Part shown: positions 9,109 to 18,147 of the stretch, in pieces | Layout: each line of letters starts with the position of its first letter | Numbering within the stretch: the first letter of the stretch is position 1 | NCBI RefSeq assembly: GCF_029643245.1 | Contig: NZ_CP116398.1 | Span: 1,922,001 to 1,986,000 of the forward strand | Direction: 5' to 3' | Length of the DNA stretch: 64,000 nucleotides | Source: Methylomonas sp. EFPC3 | GTDB taxonomy: Bacteria > Pseudomonadota > Gammaproteobacteria > Methylococcales > Methylomonadaceae | Notes under the pieces: model-generated | Told to the model about the DNA's origin: nothing | The model's database searches: none | The model's input: only the letters and a program-made list of their open reading frames with translations | Position numbers and translations under genes: made by a program

Positions 9109-10065
9109 ATGACAATCAACGAACAAAGTTACAATCTGGCCTTCGTCTTTCCCGGCCAGGGCTCGCAAGCGGTCGGCATGCTCGGCGCGTTGGCCGAAGC
9201 CACCCCGGTGGTGAAACGAACCTTCGAACAAGCGTCCGACGCGCTGGGTTTCGATTTGTGGAATCTGGTCGCCAACGGCCCGGAAGCCGATCTCAATCAA
9301 ACTCACAATACCCAACCGGCCATGCTGGCGGCCGGCGTGGCCGTCTGGCGGGCTTGGTGCGAGCTATCGGCGATCCGCCCTGCCTGGATGGCAGGCCACA
9401 GCTTGGGCGAATATACCGCCCTGGTCTGTTCCGGCGCACTGGGCTTCGACGACGCAATCAAATTAGTTGCCGCCCGCGGCCGCTTGATGCAGGAAGCGGT
9501 ACCGGCCGGCGAAGGTGCAATGGCCGCCATCCTGGGTCTGGAAGACCACCAAGTGGTCAACACTTGCACTGAAGTCGCCCACGGCGAGATCGTCGCCGCC
9601 GCCAACTTCAACGCGCCCGGCCAAGTCGTCATCGCCGGCCAAACCGCCGCCGTCGACCGCGCCATTGAAGCCCTGAAAGCCCTGGGCGCCAAGCGCGCCT
9701 TGAAACTGCCGGTCAGCGTACCGTCGCATTGTGCCTTGATGGAAGCGGCCTCCGACCAGCTCAACGAGATTCTGCAAGGCCTGAACGTCGACATGCCCAA
9801 TACCACGCTGATTCACAATGCCGACGTCAAATCGCACGGCTCGCCGGAAGTGATTCGCTACGCGCTGAAAGAACAATTATTCAAACCGGTGCGCTGGGTG
9901 GAAAGCATCAAATTCATGCACGAGCAAGGCGTTACCGCCTTCGTCGAGTGCGGCCCCGGTAAAGTGCTGATGGGCTTGAACAAGCGCATCGCCGCCGATG
10001 CCGCCCACTTCACCTTGTACGACATCGAAACCATCAACAACGTTGTGGAGCAACTCCGTGGATAA
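9109..10065 (+). CDS. fabD: Malonyl-CoA:ACP transacylase
   Basis: The 318-residue enzyme transfers malonyl groups from CoA to ACP. FVFPGQGSQAVGML opens the domain, the nucleophile is in GHSLGEY (Ser near residue 98), and the catalytic histidine is in PVSVPSHCALM near 205. I start it at ATG 9109, just after the fabH stop and a GAGG ribosome site, rather than at 9079 inside fabH. The end overlaps the GTG start of fabG. Confidence 0.96.
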   Translation: MTINEQSYNLAFVFPGQGSQAVGMLGALAEATPVVKRTFEQASDALGFDLWNLVANGPEADLNQTHNTQPAMLAAGVAVWRAWCELSAIRPAWMAGHSLGEYTALVCSGALGFDDAIKLVAARGRLMQEAVPAGEGAMAAILGLEDHQVVNTCTEVAHGEIVAAANFNAPGQVVIAGQTAAVDRAIEALKALGAKRALKLPVSVPSHCALMEAASDQLNEILQGLNVDMPNTTLIHNADVKSHGSPEVIRYALKEQLFKPVRWVESIKFMHEQGVTAFVECGPGKVLMGLNKRIAADAAHFTLYDIETINNVVEQLRG

Positions 10066-10786
10066 GAAAACCGCCATCGTTACCGGCGCCAGCCGCGGCA
10101 TCGGCCGGGCCATTGCCGAAAGACTGGTCGCAGACGGCTTTTACGTACTGGGCACCGCCACCTCCGACAGCGGTGCCGAGGCTATTTCCGCCTACCTGGG
10201 CGACAACGGCAAAGGCTATAAGCTGAACGTGGCCGACGCCGCCGACATCGAAGTCTTTATCAAGACCACCGGTGACGCCTACGGCACCCCAGCGGTTCTG
10301 GTCAACAACGCCGGCATCACTCGCGACAACCTGCTGATGCGCATGAAAGACGAGGAATGGGACGACATCATCAACACCAACCTGACCTCGATCTTCCGGA
10401 TGAGCAAAGCCGTGTTACGCGGCATGATGAAAGCCCGTTACGGCCGCATCATCAATATCTCGTCCGTCGTCGGTTCGACCGGTAACGCCGGCCAGACCAA
10501 CTATGCCGCGGCCAAGGCCGGCATGGTCGGCTTCGCCAAATCGATGGCCAAAGAAGTCGGTTCGCGCGGCATCACCGTCAACACCGTGGCGCCGGGTTTC
10601 ATCGACACCGACATGACCAAAGAATTGTCGGAAGAGATCAAAACCGCCCTGCTCGGCTCAATCGCGCTGGGCCGCCTCGGCCAACCGGACGAAATCGCCC
10701 ACGCGGTATCCTTCCTGGCCTCCGAGCAAGCCTCCTACATCACCGGCGAGACCTTGCACGTCAACGGCGGCATGTACATGCCTTAA
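10058..10786 (+). CDS. fabG: 3-oxoacyl-ACP reductase
   Basis: The 242-residue short-chain dehydrogenase reduces 3-oxoacyl-ACP with NADPH. The Rossmann motif is TGASRGIGRAIAE, followed by LVNNAGITRDNLLMRM, the catalytic serine in NISSVVGSTGN and the YxxxK motif in NYAAAKAG. The start is GTG at 10058, within the last codons of fabD, which gives a normal FabG N-terminus (DKKTAIVTG) and the usual length (E. coli 244). In enterobacteria acpP and fabF follow; here the operon ends with a terminator, so they must lie elsewhere. Confidence 0.96.
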   Translation: MDKKTAIVTGASRGIGRAIAERLVADGFYVLGTATSDSGAEAISAYLGDNGKGYKLNVADAADIEVFIKTTGDAYGTPAVLVNNAGITRDNLLMRMKDEEWDDIINTNLTSIFRMSKAVLRGMMKARYGRIINISSVVGSTGNAGQTNYAAAKAGMVGFAKSMAKEVGSRGITVNTVAPGFIDTDMTKELSEEIKTALLGSIALGRLGQPDEIAHAVSFLASEQASYITGETLHVNGGMYMP

Positions 10787-10807
10787 CAGCAGCCGATCAA
10801 GCCTGAC

Positions 10808-10844
10808 AAAAAGGCCTGTCGCCGAAAAGGCTTCAGGCCTTTTT
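10808..10844. terminator. Strong bidirectional terminator between fabG and the response regulator gene
   Basis: AAAAAGGCCTG at 10808-10818 is the exact reverse complement of CAGGCCTTTTT at 10834-10844, around a 15-base loop. With A and T runs on both sides it can end both fabG and the convergent response-regulator transcript. Confidence 0.9.
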
Positions 10845-10865
10845 ATTGCCCGCCGGCCGAACATC

Positions 10866-11795
10866 TCAACCTTGCTGCATCGCCATCGCCACCGCCGCCG
10901 CCCTGGTCGACACGCCCAGTTTTTCGAAGATATGTTCCAGGTGTTTGTTCACGGTGCGGGGACTGGTACTGAGGATAATGCCGATCTCCTTATTGGTCTT
11001 GCCGCGGGCAATCCACATCAGAATTTCGGCTTCGCGAAAAGTCAGCTTCAGTTTTTCACGTAGCGTCTGCGGACTCCACTGCGCATCGTCGCGCTGCAAC
11101 AGCAGCAGGTACTCGCCCGGCTGTTCGCAGGCATTGACTGTGACCGCAAATCCCGGCACCAGCCGATGCGGTTCCGAGTCGGCCTCGGTCCGGCCGGACT
11201 GGCGCAACCAGCGTTGAAACCAGCCCAGCATGTCCTCCGGCAACACACTGTCGCCGGCAAGCGCTAGGTCCAGCCCCCGGAATGCCTTGAAATCCGCCAG
11301 CCATTGCGCCCCGGCCGGCGTCCGCCAATGGATTTGGCCGCCGGCATCGACCGCCAGCGCGGCAAACTCGCCGTGGTTCAGCAATTGTTCGGCTCGGAGC
11401 AGGTTGCGGGTCTGGCTCAGATGCACTTCGATCCGCGCCAAGACTTCGGCCGGCCGGATCGGCTTGACGATGTAATCCAGCGCGCCTTCGCCGAAGCCGC
11501 GCAGCAAGTTTTCCAATTCGCTGAGGCCGGTCATGAACAGTACCGGAATCGCCGCCGTGGCCGGATCGGCTTTCAACCGGCTACAGGTTTCGAAACCGTC
11601 GATGCCCGGCATCATCACGTCCAGCAAAATGATGTCGGGTTTGACGTATTGGATTTGTTCCAGCGCCGAACTGCCGTCGGTAGCGACCAGCACCCGGTAA
11701 TTGGCTTCCGACAGCGTATCGGACAGCAAAGCCAAATTACCCGGCGTATCGTCGACGATCAATACCGTGCCGTTGCTGAGAGCCGCTTCCATCAT
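10866..11795 (-). CDS. LuxR-type response regulator (REC + central domain + HTH)
   Basis: The 309-residue product has an N-terminal receiver domain with acidic pocket DD15-16, phosphoacceptor Asp59 in ILLDVMMPGIDGF and a conserved lysine in VKPIRPAE. A central stretch of about 100 residues could be a degenerate sensor domain. The C-terminus is a LuxR/NarL helix-turn-helix (LTFREAEILMWIARGKTNKEIG, then VNKHLEHIFEKLGV). It should be a DNA-binding regulator of the transporter-fused kinase, whose stop overlaps this start by 4 bases. The urea genes downstream are its likely targets, by position only. Confidence 0.9.
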   Translation of the reverse strand: MMEAALSNGTVLIVDDTPGNLALLSDTLSEANYRVLVATDGSSALEQIQYVKPDIILLDVMMPGIDGFETCSRLKADPATAAIPVLFMTGLSELENLLRGFGEGALDYIVKPIRPAEVLARIEVHLSQTRNLLRAEQLLNHGEFAALAVDAGGQIHWRTPAGAQWLADFKAFRGLDLALAGDSVLPEDMLGWFQRWLRQSGRTEADSEPHRLVPGFAVTVNACEQPGEYLLLLQRDDAQWSPQTLREKLKLTFREAEILMWIARGKTNKEIGIILSTSPRTVNKHLEHIFEKLGVSTRAAAVAMAMQQG

Positions 11796-14700
11796 CGCCC
11801 TGCCTCCTGTTTGTTCATATTCAACAATTGCCGAATTTGGCCCAACTTGAATTCGTTGGCCAGATTCAGCAACTTGGCAAAAAACAACGCATATTGTGGT
11901 TGTTGCACCGACAGACGTTGCAAGACCTTTTTCAGGCCCATCAAATCGCCGATCCGCACGCAGTCGATGCAGTCGGCCAGCAATTCCGCCGGCGGCACCG
12001 CTAGCGCCCGCTCGGCATCGGCGGCCGGCACCGCTTCGTCACGATACAGCCAAGTCAAGGCCAGATAGAGTTTCAGCTTGTGCATCAGTTCCCGCACCTG
12101 GATCGGCTTGGCCAGAAAATCGTTGCAGCCGGCATTCAGCGCCGCCATCCGGTCGCTGGCGTAGGCATTCGCGCTCAGGATCACGATCGGCATACTGCAG
12201 CCGCCTTCCCGCAACAGCATCGCGGTTTCGATGCCGTTCATGCCGCGCATCGAAATATCCAGCAAGATCAAATCCGGCCGCTCTTCGGCCACTTTTTCCA
12301 GACATTGCTCGCCGGAATCGGCTTCGCTCAGATAAAAACCCAGCGGCTCCAGCATGTCCAGCAACAACTCGCGGTGCTCGCGCTGGTCGTCGACCACCAT
12401 GATTCTGCGTCTGGCACCCCGGTAGCCGGCGATCGCGGCGACTTGATCCGGCTCGGCATCGGCACCCTGACTGGGCAGCAGCAAGCGCACGGTAAAGGTC
12501 GAGCCCTGCCCTACCTGGCTTTTCACGGTCAATTCCCCGCCCATCACTTCGGTCAGGATTTTACTGATGGTCAAGCCCAGCCCGGCACCGGCCACGGCGT
12601 TGCCGGTCGGCTGGCTGACGCGGGTAAACGGCTGGAAGATATTCTGCAAATGTTCCTCATCAATCCCGGCACCGCTGTCGATGACCTGAAAACTGGCGAC
12701 GCCGCCGCTATAACCGATGCGAAACACGATCTCGCCTCGCTCGGTGAACTTGACCGCATTACCCAACAGATTGATCAGAATCTGCCCCACCCGCTTCTCG
12801 TCGCCGCGCACCCGTTGCGGCAACTGGTTGCCGATCTGGCAATTGAAACTCAAACCTTTATCCTCGGCCTGGACCCGGTAGGTATGCACCAAATGCTCGA
12901 TAAACTCCGGGAAATTGAAGGTTTGATATTTCAATTCGAACTTGCGCGCCTCGATCCGGGCGATGTCCAGGATGTCCTCGACCAGCGCGCACAAATGCTC
13001 GCCGCTGCGCTTCAAGGTTTCCACGGCCTGTTTGCGGTGCGGCGGAATCTCCGGGTCCTGATGCAGAATATGGGCGTAGCCGATGATGCTGTTCAGCGGC
13101 GAGCGGATCTCGTGGCTCATGCTGCTCAGAAAGCGGCTTTTGGCCTGATTCGCGCTGTCGGCCAGCTTCATCGCTTGTTGCAGTTTGCTGTCGGTCTTCT
13201 TGTGCTCGTCGATTTCCTGCAGCAATAACTGGGTTTGTTTCGCAGTCTCCTCGTGGGCGACGCGCCGGCTTTCGCCGTTCAAAATCAGCCACCAGGTGCA
13301 CAGGCCGATGAAGACCAGCAGCGAGGCGTAGATCTTCAGAAAATTATGCAGCAGCAATTGAAACGCACCGGCGTCGCGGCGGATGCTGAGCAAATCCTGG
13401 TAATAAATGATGCTGATGAAAATGCCGGTCAGCACCGCCAGAAAGCCGAATAACAAACCGAAACGCAACAAACGCATCCGCGCATGCAGACTCAGAAATT
13501 CGGGCAGGCCGTATTTGGCCATCCGTTCCAGGTAATCGTCGAAGCGGAATCCGACCTTGCAGCTATCCAGGCAGCGGGCGTCCAGCGTGCAGCACAGCGA
13601 ACAGATACTACCGCCGTAAGCCGGGCAATAGGCCACGTCGTCGTGTTCGAACTCGTTCTCGCAAATCGAACAGGTGTTACGGGCGTAGCGGTTGCGCTCG
13701 TCGCGGTCGCGCGCCAGATAATGCTTGCCCTGGCTGAACCAGGCCAGCGCCGGCGCCAGCGCAAAGGCCAAGCCCAGCGCGATCAAAGCCGAGAAGGCTT
13801 TGGGCCACTCGCCGAACAAACCGACATAAGCCAGAATCGACACCAGCGACGCGACGAAAGTCGATACCATGCCCACCGGATTCAAATCGGACAGATAAGC
13901 CCGTTTGAACTCGATTTCCTTCGGACTCAAGCCCAAGGGCTTGTTGATCATCAATTCGGCGGCGACGGTGCTGATCCAGGCGATCGACATATTCGAAAAC
14001 AAGCCCAGCACCTTCTCCAGCGCGCCGAACACGCCGAATTCCATCAACAGCAGCGCAATCAGCACGTTGAACAACAACCATACCACCCGCCCCGGATGGC
14101 TGTGAGTCAGGCGCGAGAAAAAATTGGACCAGGCCAGCGAGCCGGCATAGGCGTTGGTGACGTTGATCTTGAGCTGGCTCAGCACCACAAACAAGGTGGT
14201 GGCAGCCAACGCCCATTCCGGATTGTCGAATAGCTCGTTGTACGCCACCAGATACATCTGGGTCGGCTCGTGGGCATGCTCGGCGGGGATACCGTGGCGG
14301 ATCGCCAAGTGCGCCAACAACGCCCCCAACAACTGCCGCACCACGCCGAACACCACCCAACCCGGTCCGGCCGCCAACATCGCCGCCCACCAGCGCCATT
14401 TGTTTTGCTCGGTTTTATCCGGCAAGAAGCGCAGAAAATCGACCTGCTCACCGATCTGCGCCACCATCGAACAGGCCACCGTCGCCGCGCTGCCGAACAG
14501 CAACCAGTCGAAACCCTGGCCGCTGCCGGCGATCCAGAAATAGGTTTCCAGCGTCATCAACGCCTCCGGCTCGGCCCGCGCCACCGCGATATACGGCGCG
14601 ATCAACAACAACAGCCAGACCGGCTGGGTCCACAGTTGCATCCGACTGATGGTGGTGATGCCGAAGGTCACCAGCGGCACCACGATGACCGCGCTGACCA

Positions 14701-15163
14701 CATGGGCGTACGCCAACGGAATCTGAAAATACAATTCCAGCGCCAGTGACATGATCGAAGCTTCCAGCGCAAACAGCGTGAAGGTGAACGAAGCGTAAAT
14801 CAGCGAGGTAACGGTCGAGCCGATGTAGCCGAAGCCGGCGGCGCGGGTCAGCAGATCGATGTCGATATGAAAGCGGGCGGCGTAATAGCTGATCGGCAGC
14901 GAGGTGATGAAGATAACGATGCCGACGGCGATGATGGCCCAGAAAGCGTTGGTAAAGCCGTAGTTGATCGACAAAAACCCGCCGATGGCTTCAAGAACTA
15001 AAAACGAGGTCGAGCCAAACGCAGTATTGGCGACCTGGAACTCGCTCCATTTCCGAAAGCTGCGCGGCGCATAGCGTAGCGCGTAGTCTTCCAGGGTTTC
15101 GTTGGCGACCAGGGCGTTGTAGTCGCGGCGGATTTTGGTGATGTTTTGGTGGATGGTTTTCAT
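11792..15163 (-). CDS. Hybrid sensor histidine kinase with N-terminal NCS1 transporter-like domain
   Basis: The 1,123-residue product begins with about 450 residues resembling a purine/cytosine permease (NCS1) with about 12 membrane segments, for example NTAFGSTSFLVLEAIGGF and WLLLLIAPYIAVA. A Cys-rich segment follows (CSICENEFEHDDVAYCP, then CSLCCTLDARC), possibly metal-binding. Two more membrane segments lead to a HisKA domain (phosphoacceptor His in SHEIRSPLNSIIGY, near residue 684), an HATPase domain with NAVKFT, and a receiver domain with Asp in LILLDISMRG near 967. It probably couples substrate binding or transport to phosphorylation of its partner regulator. Its start lies only about 7 bases from hairpin block 1, with no clear ribosome site. 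Confidence 0.9.
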   Translation of the reverse strand: MKTIHQNITKIRRDYNALVANETLEDYALRYAPRSFRKWSEFQVANTAFGSTSFLVLEAIGGFLSINYGFTNAFWAIIAVGIVIFITSLPISYYAARFHIDIDLLTRAAGFGYIGSTVTSLIYASFTFTLFALEASIMSLALELYFQIPLAYAHVVSAVIVVPLVTFGITTISRMQLWTQPVWLLLLIAPYIAVARAEPEALMTLETYFWIAGSGQGFDWLLFGSAATVACSMVAQIGEQVDFLRFLPDKTEQNKWRWWAAMLAAGPGWVVFGVVRQLLGALLAHLAIRHGIPAEHAHEPTQMYLVAYNELFDNPEWALAATTLFVVLSQLKINVTNAYAGSLAWSNFFSRLTHSHPGRVVWLLFNVLIALLLMEFGVFGALEKVLGLFSNMSIAWISTVAAELMINKPLGLSPKEIEFKRAYLSDLNPVGMVSTFVASLVSILAYVGLFGEWPKAFSALIALGLAFALAPALAWFSQGKHYLARDRDERNRYARNTCSICENEFEHDDVAYCPAYGGSICSLCCTLDARCLDSCKVGFRFDDYLERMAKYGLPEFLSLHARMRLLRFGLLFGFLAVLTGIFISIIYYQDLLSIRRDAGAFQLLLHNFLKIYASLLVFIGLCTWWLILNGESRRVAHEETAKQTQLLLQEIDEHKKTDSKLQQAMKLADSANQAKSRFLSSMSHEIRSPLNSIIGYAHILHQDPEIPPHRKQAVETLKRSGEHLCALVEDILDIARIEARKFELKYQTFNFPEFIEHLVHTYRVQAEDKGLSFNCQIGNQLPQRVRGDEKRVGQILINLLGNAVKFTERGEIVFRIGYSGGVASFQVIDSGAGIDEEHLQNIFQPFTRVSQPTGNAVAGAGLGLTISKILTEVMGGELTVKSQVGQGSTFTVRLLLPSQGADAEPDQVAAIAGYRGARRRIMVVDDQREHRELLLDMLEPLGFYLSEADSGEQCLEKVAEERPDLILLDISMRGMNGIETAMLLREGGCSMPIVILSANAYASDRMAALNAGCNDFLAKPIQVRELMHKLKLYLALTWLYRDEAVPAADAERALAVPPAELLADCIDCVRIGDLMGLKKVLQRLSVQQPQYALFFAKLLNLANEFKLGQIRQLLNMNKQEAGR

Positions 15164-15169
15164 TTGGTT

Positions 15170-15600
15170 GTGTCGCTACCGCGACGGGGTTTGTTTGAAG
15201 TCGGGTCTCGGCCCGACAACCGAGTGACTTTTGCTACGAAAACCATCCCTGGTTTTCGCCCTTCGGGCCAGCCTTTCGGCTGTTCAAATTCGTTCCAGAC
15301 GAATTTGTGCGTGGCCAAAGAAAAGTCACCAAAAGAAAGGCCACCCGACATTCCGCCTTAATCCTGCGCTTTACGAAAACCATCCGTGGTTTTCGCCCTG
15401 CGGGTCAGCCTATCGGCTGTTCAAATTTGCTCCAGGCAAATTTGTCGCTTTTGGTGAGGGTTTTCGGAAGGGCCATCCTTGGCCCTCCGAAAACGAGCGG
15501 CATCCCTGCCGCTCCCCTATCGGGCTATTCTCACCAAATACCCACGGGGCACAAGAGCTGCGATGCTCGGGGCGGAATAACGGGACGAAAACCGTCGCGC
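15170..15600 (+). repeat. Multi-hairpin block 1 (left member of pair A)
   Basis: This 431-bp block opens with GTCGCTACCGCGAC and runs through a chain of hairpins to CCGTCGCG, which can pair back to the opening CGCGACGG to close the whole unit. It carries an internal duplication of the CGAAAACCATCC...GGTTTTCG and GGCTGTTCAAATT module (about 15238-15302 and 15374-15450). The enclosing stem TTTGGTGAG/CTCACCAAA differs from block 3 (TTTGGCGAG/CTCGCCAAA) by a compensated pair. Short ORFs on both strands here are not credible genes. Confidence 0.85.
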
Positions 15601-15631
15601 TATCAAAACGGCTTAGGTTAGACCAAGATTC

Positions 15632-15664
15632 GTAGGGTGGGCACGGCTTTTTGTGCCCACGCGG
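15632..15664 (+). repeat. REP element, family A (GTAGGGTGGGCAC)
   Basis: GTAGGGTGGGCAC and GTGCCCACGCG form a hairpin around GGCTTTTT. The GTAG head is the hallmark of REPs recognised by RAYT transposases. It is the left flank of the RAYT pseudogene; an inverted copy with the same loop lies at 16261-16293. Confidence 0.85.
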
Positions 15665-15673
15665 ACAAACCGT

Positions 15674-16213
15674 TCACTCCCCCACAACCAATTCATCAAC
15701 GCCATCACCCCAATCAACCGAATAAACGCCGTCCTTAACATAACGATGAAACGTCGAATACGGCCAATCTTTGACCTGCTGCGAATACCCGTGCTTTACC
15801 GGGTTGTAATGAATGTAATCCATATGCCGGGCAAAATCGGTTTCATCGCGTATTTGATGTTCCCAATACCGGCGTTGCCATAAGGTCGATTCCCGATGTT
15901 TTTGTTTCGAGGCATTGATCCATTCGGCCCGCCGATATGCGTCACCTCATGCCACGCTCACCTGCCGTTTTATCACGCCCCAACGGGTTGAATAATCCGC
16001 GTCGTCGCCCGGCAAGGTCCAGATAGTATGCAAATGATCCGGCAACAAAACCCAGGCATCAATGGTAAACGGCCGTTTGGTTCGGGTAATCGCAATCGCC
16101 TTTCGCAAAGCCTCTCGTACCGGTTCATCGCATAAAATCGCCTGCCGCCGATACGTCACCACCGTGAAAAAATACGTTGCACCGGGATTTTGCGAGCGGC
16201 GGTAACGGGACAT
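15674..16213 (-). pseudogene. REP-associated tyrosine transposase (RAYT, Y1_Tnp) with one in-frame stop
   Basis: The first 88 codons encode MSRYRRSQNPGATYFFTVVT through the catalytic-region LLPDHLHTIWTLP and stop at a TGA at 15947-15949. Reading on in the same frame gives the complete second half: WQRRYWEHQIRDETDF, HMDYIHYNPVKHGY and WPYSTFHRYV, ending at TGA 15674-15676. The full length would be 179 codons, close to the 176 of the intact RAYT at 29655. So this is a single nonsense change rather than a deletion or frameshift. RAYTs are IS200-like HUH nucleases that act on REP hairpins; inverted family A REPs flank this one. Confidence 0.88.
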
Positions 16214-16260
16214 TTTTATTTGTTAGTTTTCGGTGGTTAATCAGGGTTTGTGGTTTTCCC

Positions 16261-16293
16261 CGCGTTGGCACAAAAAGCCGTGCCCACCCTATG
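16261..16293 (-). repeat. REP element, family A, right flank of RAYT pseudogene
   Basis: On the minus strand it reads almost identically to the REP at 15632-15664, including the GGCTTTTT loop, but the head is ATAGGG instead of GTAGGG. The pair forms inverted ends around the RAYT pseudogene. Confidence 0.8.
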
Positions 16294-16296
16294 CAG

Positions 16297-16812
16297 CTAC
16301 GTTGAACATTTGTTGCGATAATTATTACTCAAGCGCACGACAAAATAAAAAAACACAGCGACGCAAAAAAACATAGGCCAAACATAAATATAAGCCTCCT
16401 TACTTTTGATATATTTACTTCGTTGATCTAAATAATCAATTACTAGCTTTCCATCAACCTCCAGCTGAAGGAGCCGATTTTCAGTAAAAAATCCATTGAT
16501 TCTTGCCTCATACCACCATGCTTTCGCTTTTTTGCCTTTAAGTTGATTTTTATCTTCGGAAGCGACGCAATCTTTCATCCCAACACTTGTTATCCAGCAG
16601 TTCAATTCGATAGATTTACCTTTATCGTTAAGCATTAGTGAACTACCTCTGCTTAGTGGCGTAAGGTTAAATGATATCGTCCCATCGCCAGTTTCTAATT
16701 GATTAAACTCTGGAATTTTTAATAAAAATGTATCGAGATCGAATAACGACAATATAAATGTTAATAAAACAAATAATAAAGCAGCGCTAGCTAAACTTGA
16801 TTTATTTTTCAT
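16297..16812 (-). CDS. Small membrane protein of unknown function
   Basis: The 171-residue product has an N-terminal hydrophobic segment (ASAALLFVLLTFILSLF) and a second near the C-terminus (AYIYVWPMFFCVAVFFYFVV), with about 110 polar residues between, probably periplasmic. I recognise no family. The gene is clearly richer in A and T than its neighbours, which suggests transfer. I prefer the ATG at 16812, which has a CAGG ribosome-like site; an in-frame ATG at 16863 adds 17 residues and abuts a family C REP. It is cargo of hairpin pair A together with the RAYT pseudogene. Confidence 0.6.
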   Translation of the reverse strand: MKNKSSLASAALLFVLLTFILSLFDLDTFLLKIPEFNQLETGDGTISFNLTPLSRGSSLMLNDKGKSIELNCWITSVGMKDCVASEDKNQLKGKKAKAWWYEARINGFFTENRLLQLEVDGKLVIDYLDQRSKYIKSKEAYIYVWPMFFCVAVFFYFVVRLSNNYRNKCST

Positions 16813-16865
16813 AAATGCCTGAAAATTTATTCCGATGGATGTGCCGAACGGAGTGAAGCTCATCG

Positions 16866-16905
16866 ATCGCGAACGATGCGCCTCCTTTCGTCGGCAGCAT
16901 CCTAC
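16866..16905 (-). repeat. REP-like element, family C (GTAGGATGCTGCCGACG)
   Basis: On the minus strand it reads GTAGGATGCTGCCGACGAAAGG then AGGCGCATCGTTCGCG. Nearly the same sequence lies at 28153-28200 upstream of the KAP NTPase gene. It has the GTAG head of RAYT-linked REPs and sits directly upstream of the membrane-protein gene. Confidence 0.7.
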
Positions 16906-16952
16906 AACACAATCAAAATCCTAGCTTTCAAAATCATCTAATAACCTTTCAT

Positions 16953-17310
16953 CTCGCGACGGGGTCGTTCCCGTTATTCCGCCCCGAGCATCGCAGCTCT
17001 TGTGCCCCGTGGGTATTTGGGGAGATTAGCCCGCAGGGGAGCGGCAGGGATGCCGCTCGTTTTCGGAGGGGCTGGGAAGCCCCTTTCGAAAACCCTCGCC
17101 AAAAGCGACAAATTTGCCTGGAACAAATTTGAACAGCCGATAGGCTGACCCGCAGGGCGAAAACCACGGATGGTTTTCGTAAAGCGCAGGATTGAGGCGG
17201 AATTCCGGGTGGCTTTTTCTTTGGATACTTTCTTTTGGCCAAGCAAAAGAAAGTATCTCGGCTGTCGGGCCGAGACCCGACTTCAACAGAACCTGTCGCG
17301 GTAGCGACAC
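16953..17310 (-). repeat. Multi-hairpin block 2 (right member of pair A)
   Basis: On the minus strand this block begins GTGTCGCTACCGCGAC and follows the same hairpin order as blocks 1 and 3, ending ACCCCGTCGCGAG. It is inverted relative to block 1, so the two bound a 2.1-kb segment holding the RAYT pseudogene and the membrane-protein gene. Its third hairpin is GATACTTTCTTTTG/CAAAAGAAAGTATC, different in sequence from block 3 but still paired. Nothing recognisable lies between 17311 and 17427. Confidence 0.85.
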
Positions 17311-17427
17311 ATTCATATCCCCCCTCATCCTAGCCTTCTCCCTCAGGGAGAAGGAACAAACCGTCCCGCAATCAAATGCATAAACCAAATATATGAGTGC
17401 CACACGCAAATCATGCCAAGCCAAATA

Positions 17428-18147
17428 TCACTTCCTCTCATGCCCAAACTGAAAAATCACCGGATTGCCCTGGTTATGAATAATCACCTCCTTCTTCGGC
17501 TCGTCGCCTATCGCCGCCGGTTGAGCTGCAGTACTCGCCCCCGCCGCAGCCGGAATCTCCCGAACCTCCACCCGCACGTCCGGCATCCATTTCGGTTTGA
17601 ACAACTCGGTTCTGACTCGGCCGGGTTGCTTCGGCAGCGGTGCTTGCTCCAGCACGTCCAGGCAGGCGGTGCCGATTTGGTCGACCAGTTTGTCGGCGAT
17701 CCGCGCCGGGGCAACGTCTTTGTCTAAAGCATGAGCGCTGAAAGTCGATTCGCGTTCGACCAAAACCGCTTGATTGCCGGCATCGCGCAAACTGCAGGTC
17801 ACCGGCAATACGTCGGCTTTTTGGAAATCGACGGCGCGCGGGTCGGAGTTGCCGGAGGAAAAGGAAAAGCCGACCGGGGTTTCCCGCCGCGCCACTTTAC
17901 CCAGCCTGGCCTGCAACCGGTGGCTGAACGGCCCGCTGGCGCTGAGCGGAAACTGCCATTCCGCCAGATTGTTCCGTACCCGCTCAGCCAGATTCGCCGG
18001 GTCCAATCCAATGCCGAACTGGCTCAGATTATCGTCGACCAGTTCGAATGCAACCGCTTGTAGCGGCTTAACCGGTTCCGGCTCGGCCGCGCCTGCCGCA
18101 CCGGCAAAACCCAGTGCGGCGACAGCCAAAACAAAAAAGTTTTTCAT
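17428..18147 (-). CDS. Secreted protein of unknown function
   Basis: The 239-residue product begins with a clear signal peptide (MKNFFVLAVAALGFAGAAGA) and is probably periplasmic. The mature part has two cysteines (VTCSLRD and GTACLDVL) that could form a disulfide. The C-terminal third has a low-complexity AAAGASTAAQPAA stretch before KKEVIIHNQGNPVIFQFG. I recognise no family. It is divergent from the porin gene; the 179-base gap between them contains an inverted repeat that may be a shared operator. Confidence 0.75.
   Translation of the reverse strand: MKNFFVLAVAALGFAGAAGAAEPEPVKPLQAVAFELVDDNLSQFGIGLDPANLAERVRNNLAEWQFPLSASGPFSHRLQARLGKVARRETPVGFSFSSGNSDPRAVDFQKADVLPVTCSLRDAGNQAVLVERESTFSAHALDKDVAPARIADKLVDQIGTACLDVLEQAPLPKQPGRVRTELFKPKWMPDVRVEVREIPAAAGASTAAQPAAIGDEPKKEVIIHNQGNPVIFQFGHERK

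Noticed and set aside
15170-17310. Composite transposon with ordinary IS ends
   Set aside because: No IS transposase, no classical short terminal repeats and no clear target duplication at the pair A borders.
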